Below are positions 20,711-20,792 of a stretch of DNA of 20,792 nucleotides, one piece after another. A program made the translations under genes and the position numbers. Every line of letters starts with the position of its first letter. Positions within the stretch are counted from its first letter, which is position 1. This DNA comes from a virus. The stretch is taken from positions 1 to 20,792 of the IMG/VR virus record IMGVR_UViG_3300031650_000011; one strand, written 5' to 3'. Under the pieces are notes generated by a model. That model saw only the letters and a list, made by a program, of their open reading frames with translations, was not told the DNA's origin and did not search any database.

Positions 20711-20792
20711 TGGTAAGCATAAGCTATGGTCATGGCAACCTCTACGATTTTGGCAGCAACTTCCTATTTGAAGGAAGCACAGTCTACACTGC
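20710..20792 (+). CDS. Start of next structural gene (3'-truncated by window edge)
   Basis: The ATG shares its A with the previous TAA. The visible residues MVSISYGHGNLYDFGSNF are followed by LFEGSTVYTA to the edge. A tail tube or tail sheath-related protein would be expected here, but too little is visible to say. Confidence 0.5.
   Translation, partial: MVSISYGHGNLYDFGSNFLFEGSTVYT

Overview
The window is a 20.8 kb piece of a tailed virus or provirus (Caudoviricetes type) whose host is most likely an archaeon. The viral assignment rests on a nearly canonical packaging and head order: large terminase, portal, Mu-F-like minor head protein, prohead protease fused to a scaffold-like coiled coil, DUF2190-like capsid cement, HK97-fold major capsid proteins, then head-tail adaptor and head-closure candidates and the first tail-side genes. 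The archaeal assignment rests on A/T-rich TATA-like boxes at the expected distance upstream of genes, GGTGA/GGAGG ribosome sites, a T-tract terminator, an AbrB-type small protein and many small zinc-ribbon proteins. No ribosomal, tRNA or cellular marker gene is present, so the host lineage cannot be fixed.

Layout. 1-2200: 3' part of TerL (Walker A at the left edge), a zinc-ribbon protein, and an AT-rich DNA methyltransferase on the minus strand. 2256-6871: portal with an unusual C-terminal extension, two short genes (58 aa and a 55-aa AbrB-like protein), MuF-like protein, coiled-coil protein, LamG-like protein, a fibre/adhesin-like protein and a small basic protein. 6891-12085: protease/scaffold, cement, and two tandem paralogous major capsid proteins. 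12123-12760: two small capsid-linked genes. 12765-17484: an accessory (moron) region with two IR-bounded small-ORF cassettes, a glycosyltransferase, a radical SAM/SPASM enzyme, an HNH endonuclease, two Cys-rich proteins, a class I methyltransferase, and a minus-strand pair (zinc ribbon and DUF5658-like membrane protein). 17536-20792: adaptor/neck genes, including two paralogous head-closure candidates, interrupted by a minus-strand HNH gene, and the start of the next structural gene.

The most unusual structure is in the accessory region. The 12-mer CACGAAGAGTCT lies between a TATA-like box and a small ORF in two places, and its inverse lies at the 3' end of each small ORF, immediately before or within the start of the next gene. 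The ends of the two cassettes are nearly identical (21 bp exactly at the right end) while their middles have diverged. The core 10-mer occurs nine times in the window, once inside the AbrB-like gene. A second clear event is the HNH gene at 19602-20192: a broken copy of the first ten codons of the downstream gene lies on its far side, so the insertion can be read from the sequence.

The structural genes have a marked A/C bias on the coding strand. The endonuclease, DNA methyltransferase and small cassette genes are AT-rich and lack this bias, which marks them as later acquisitions.
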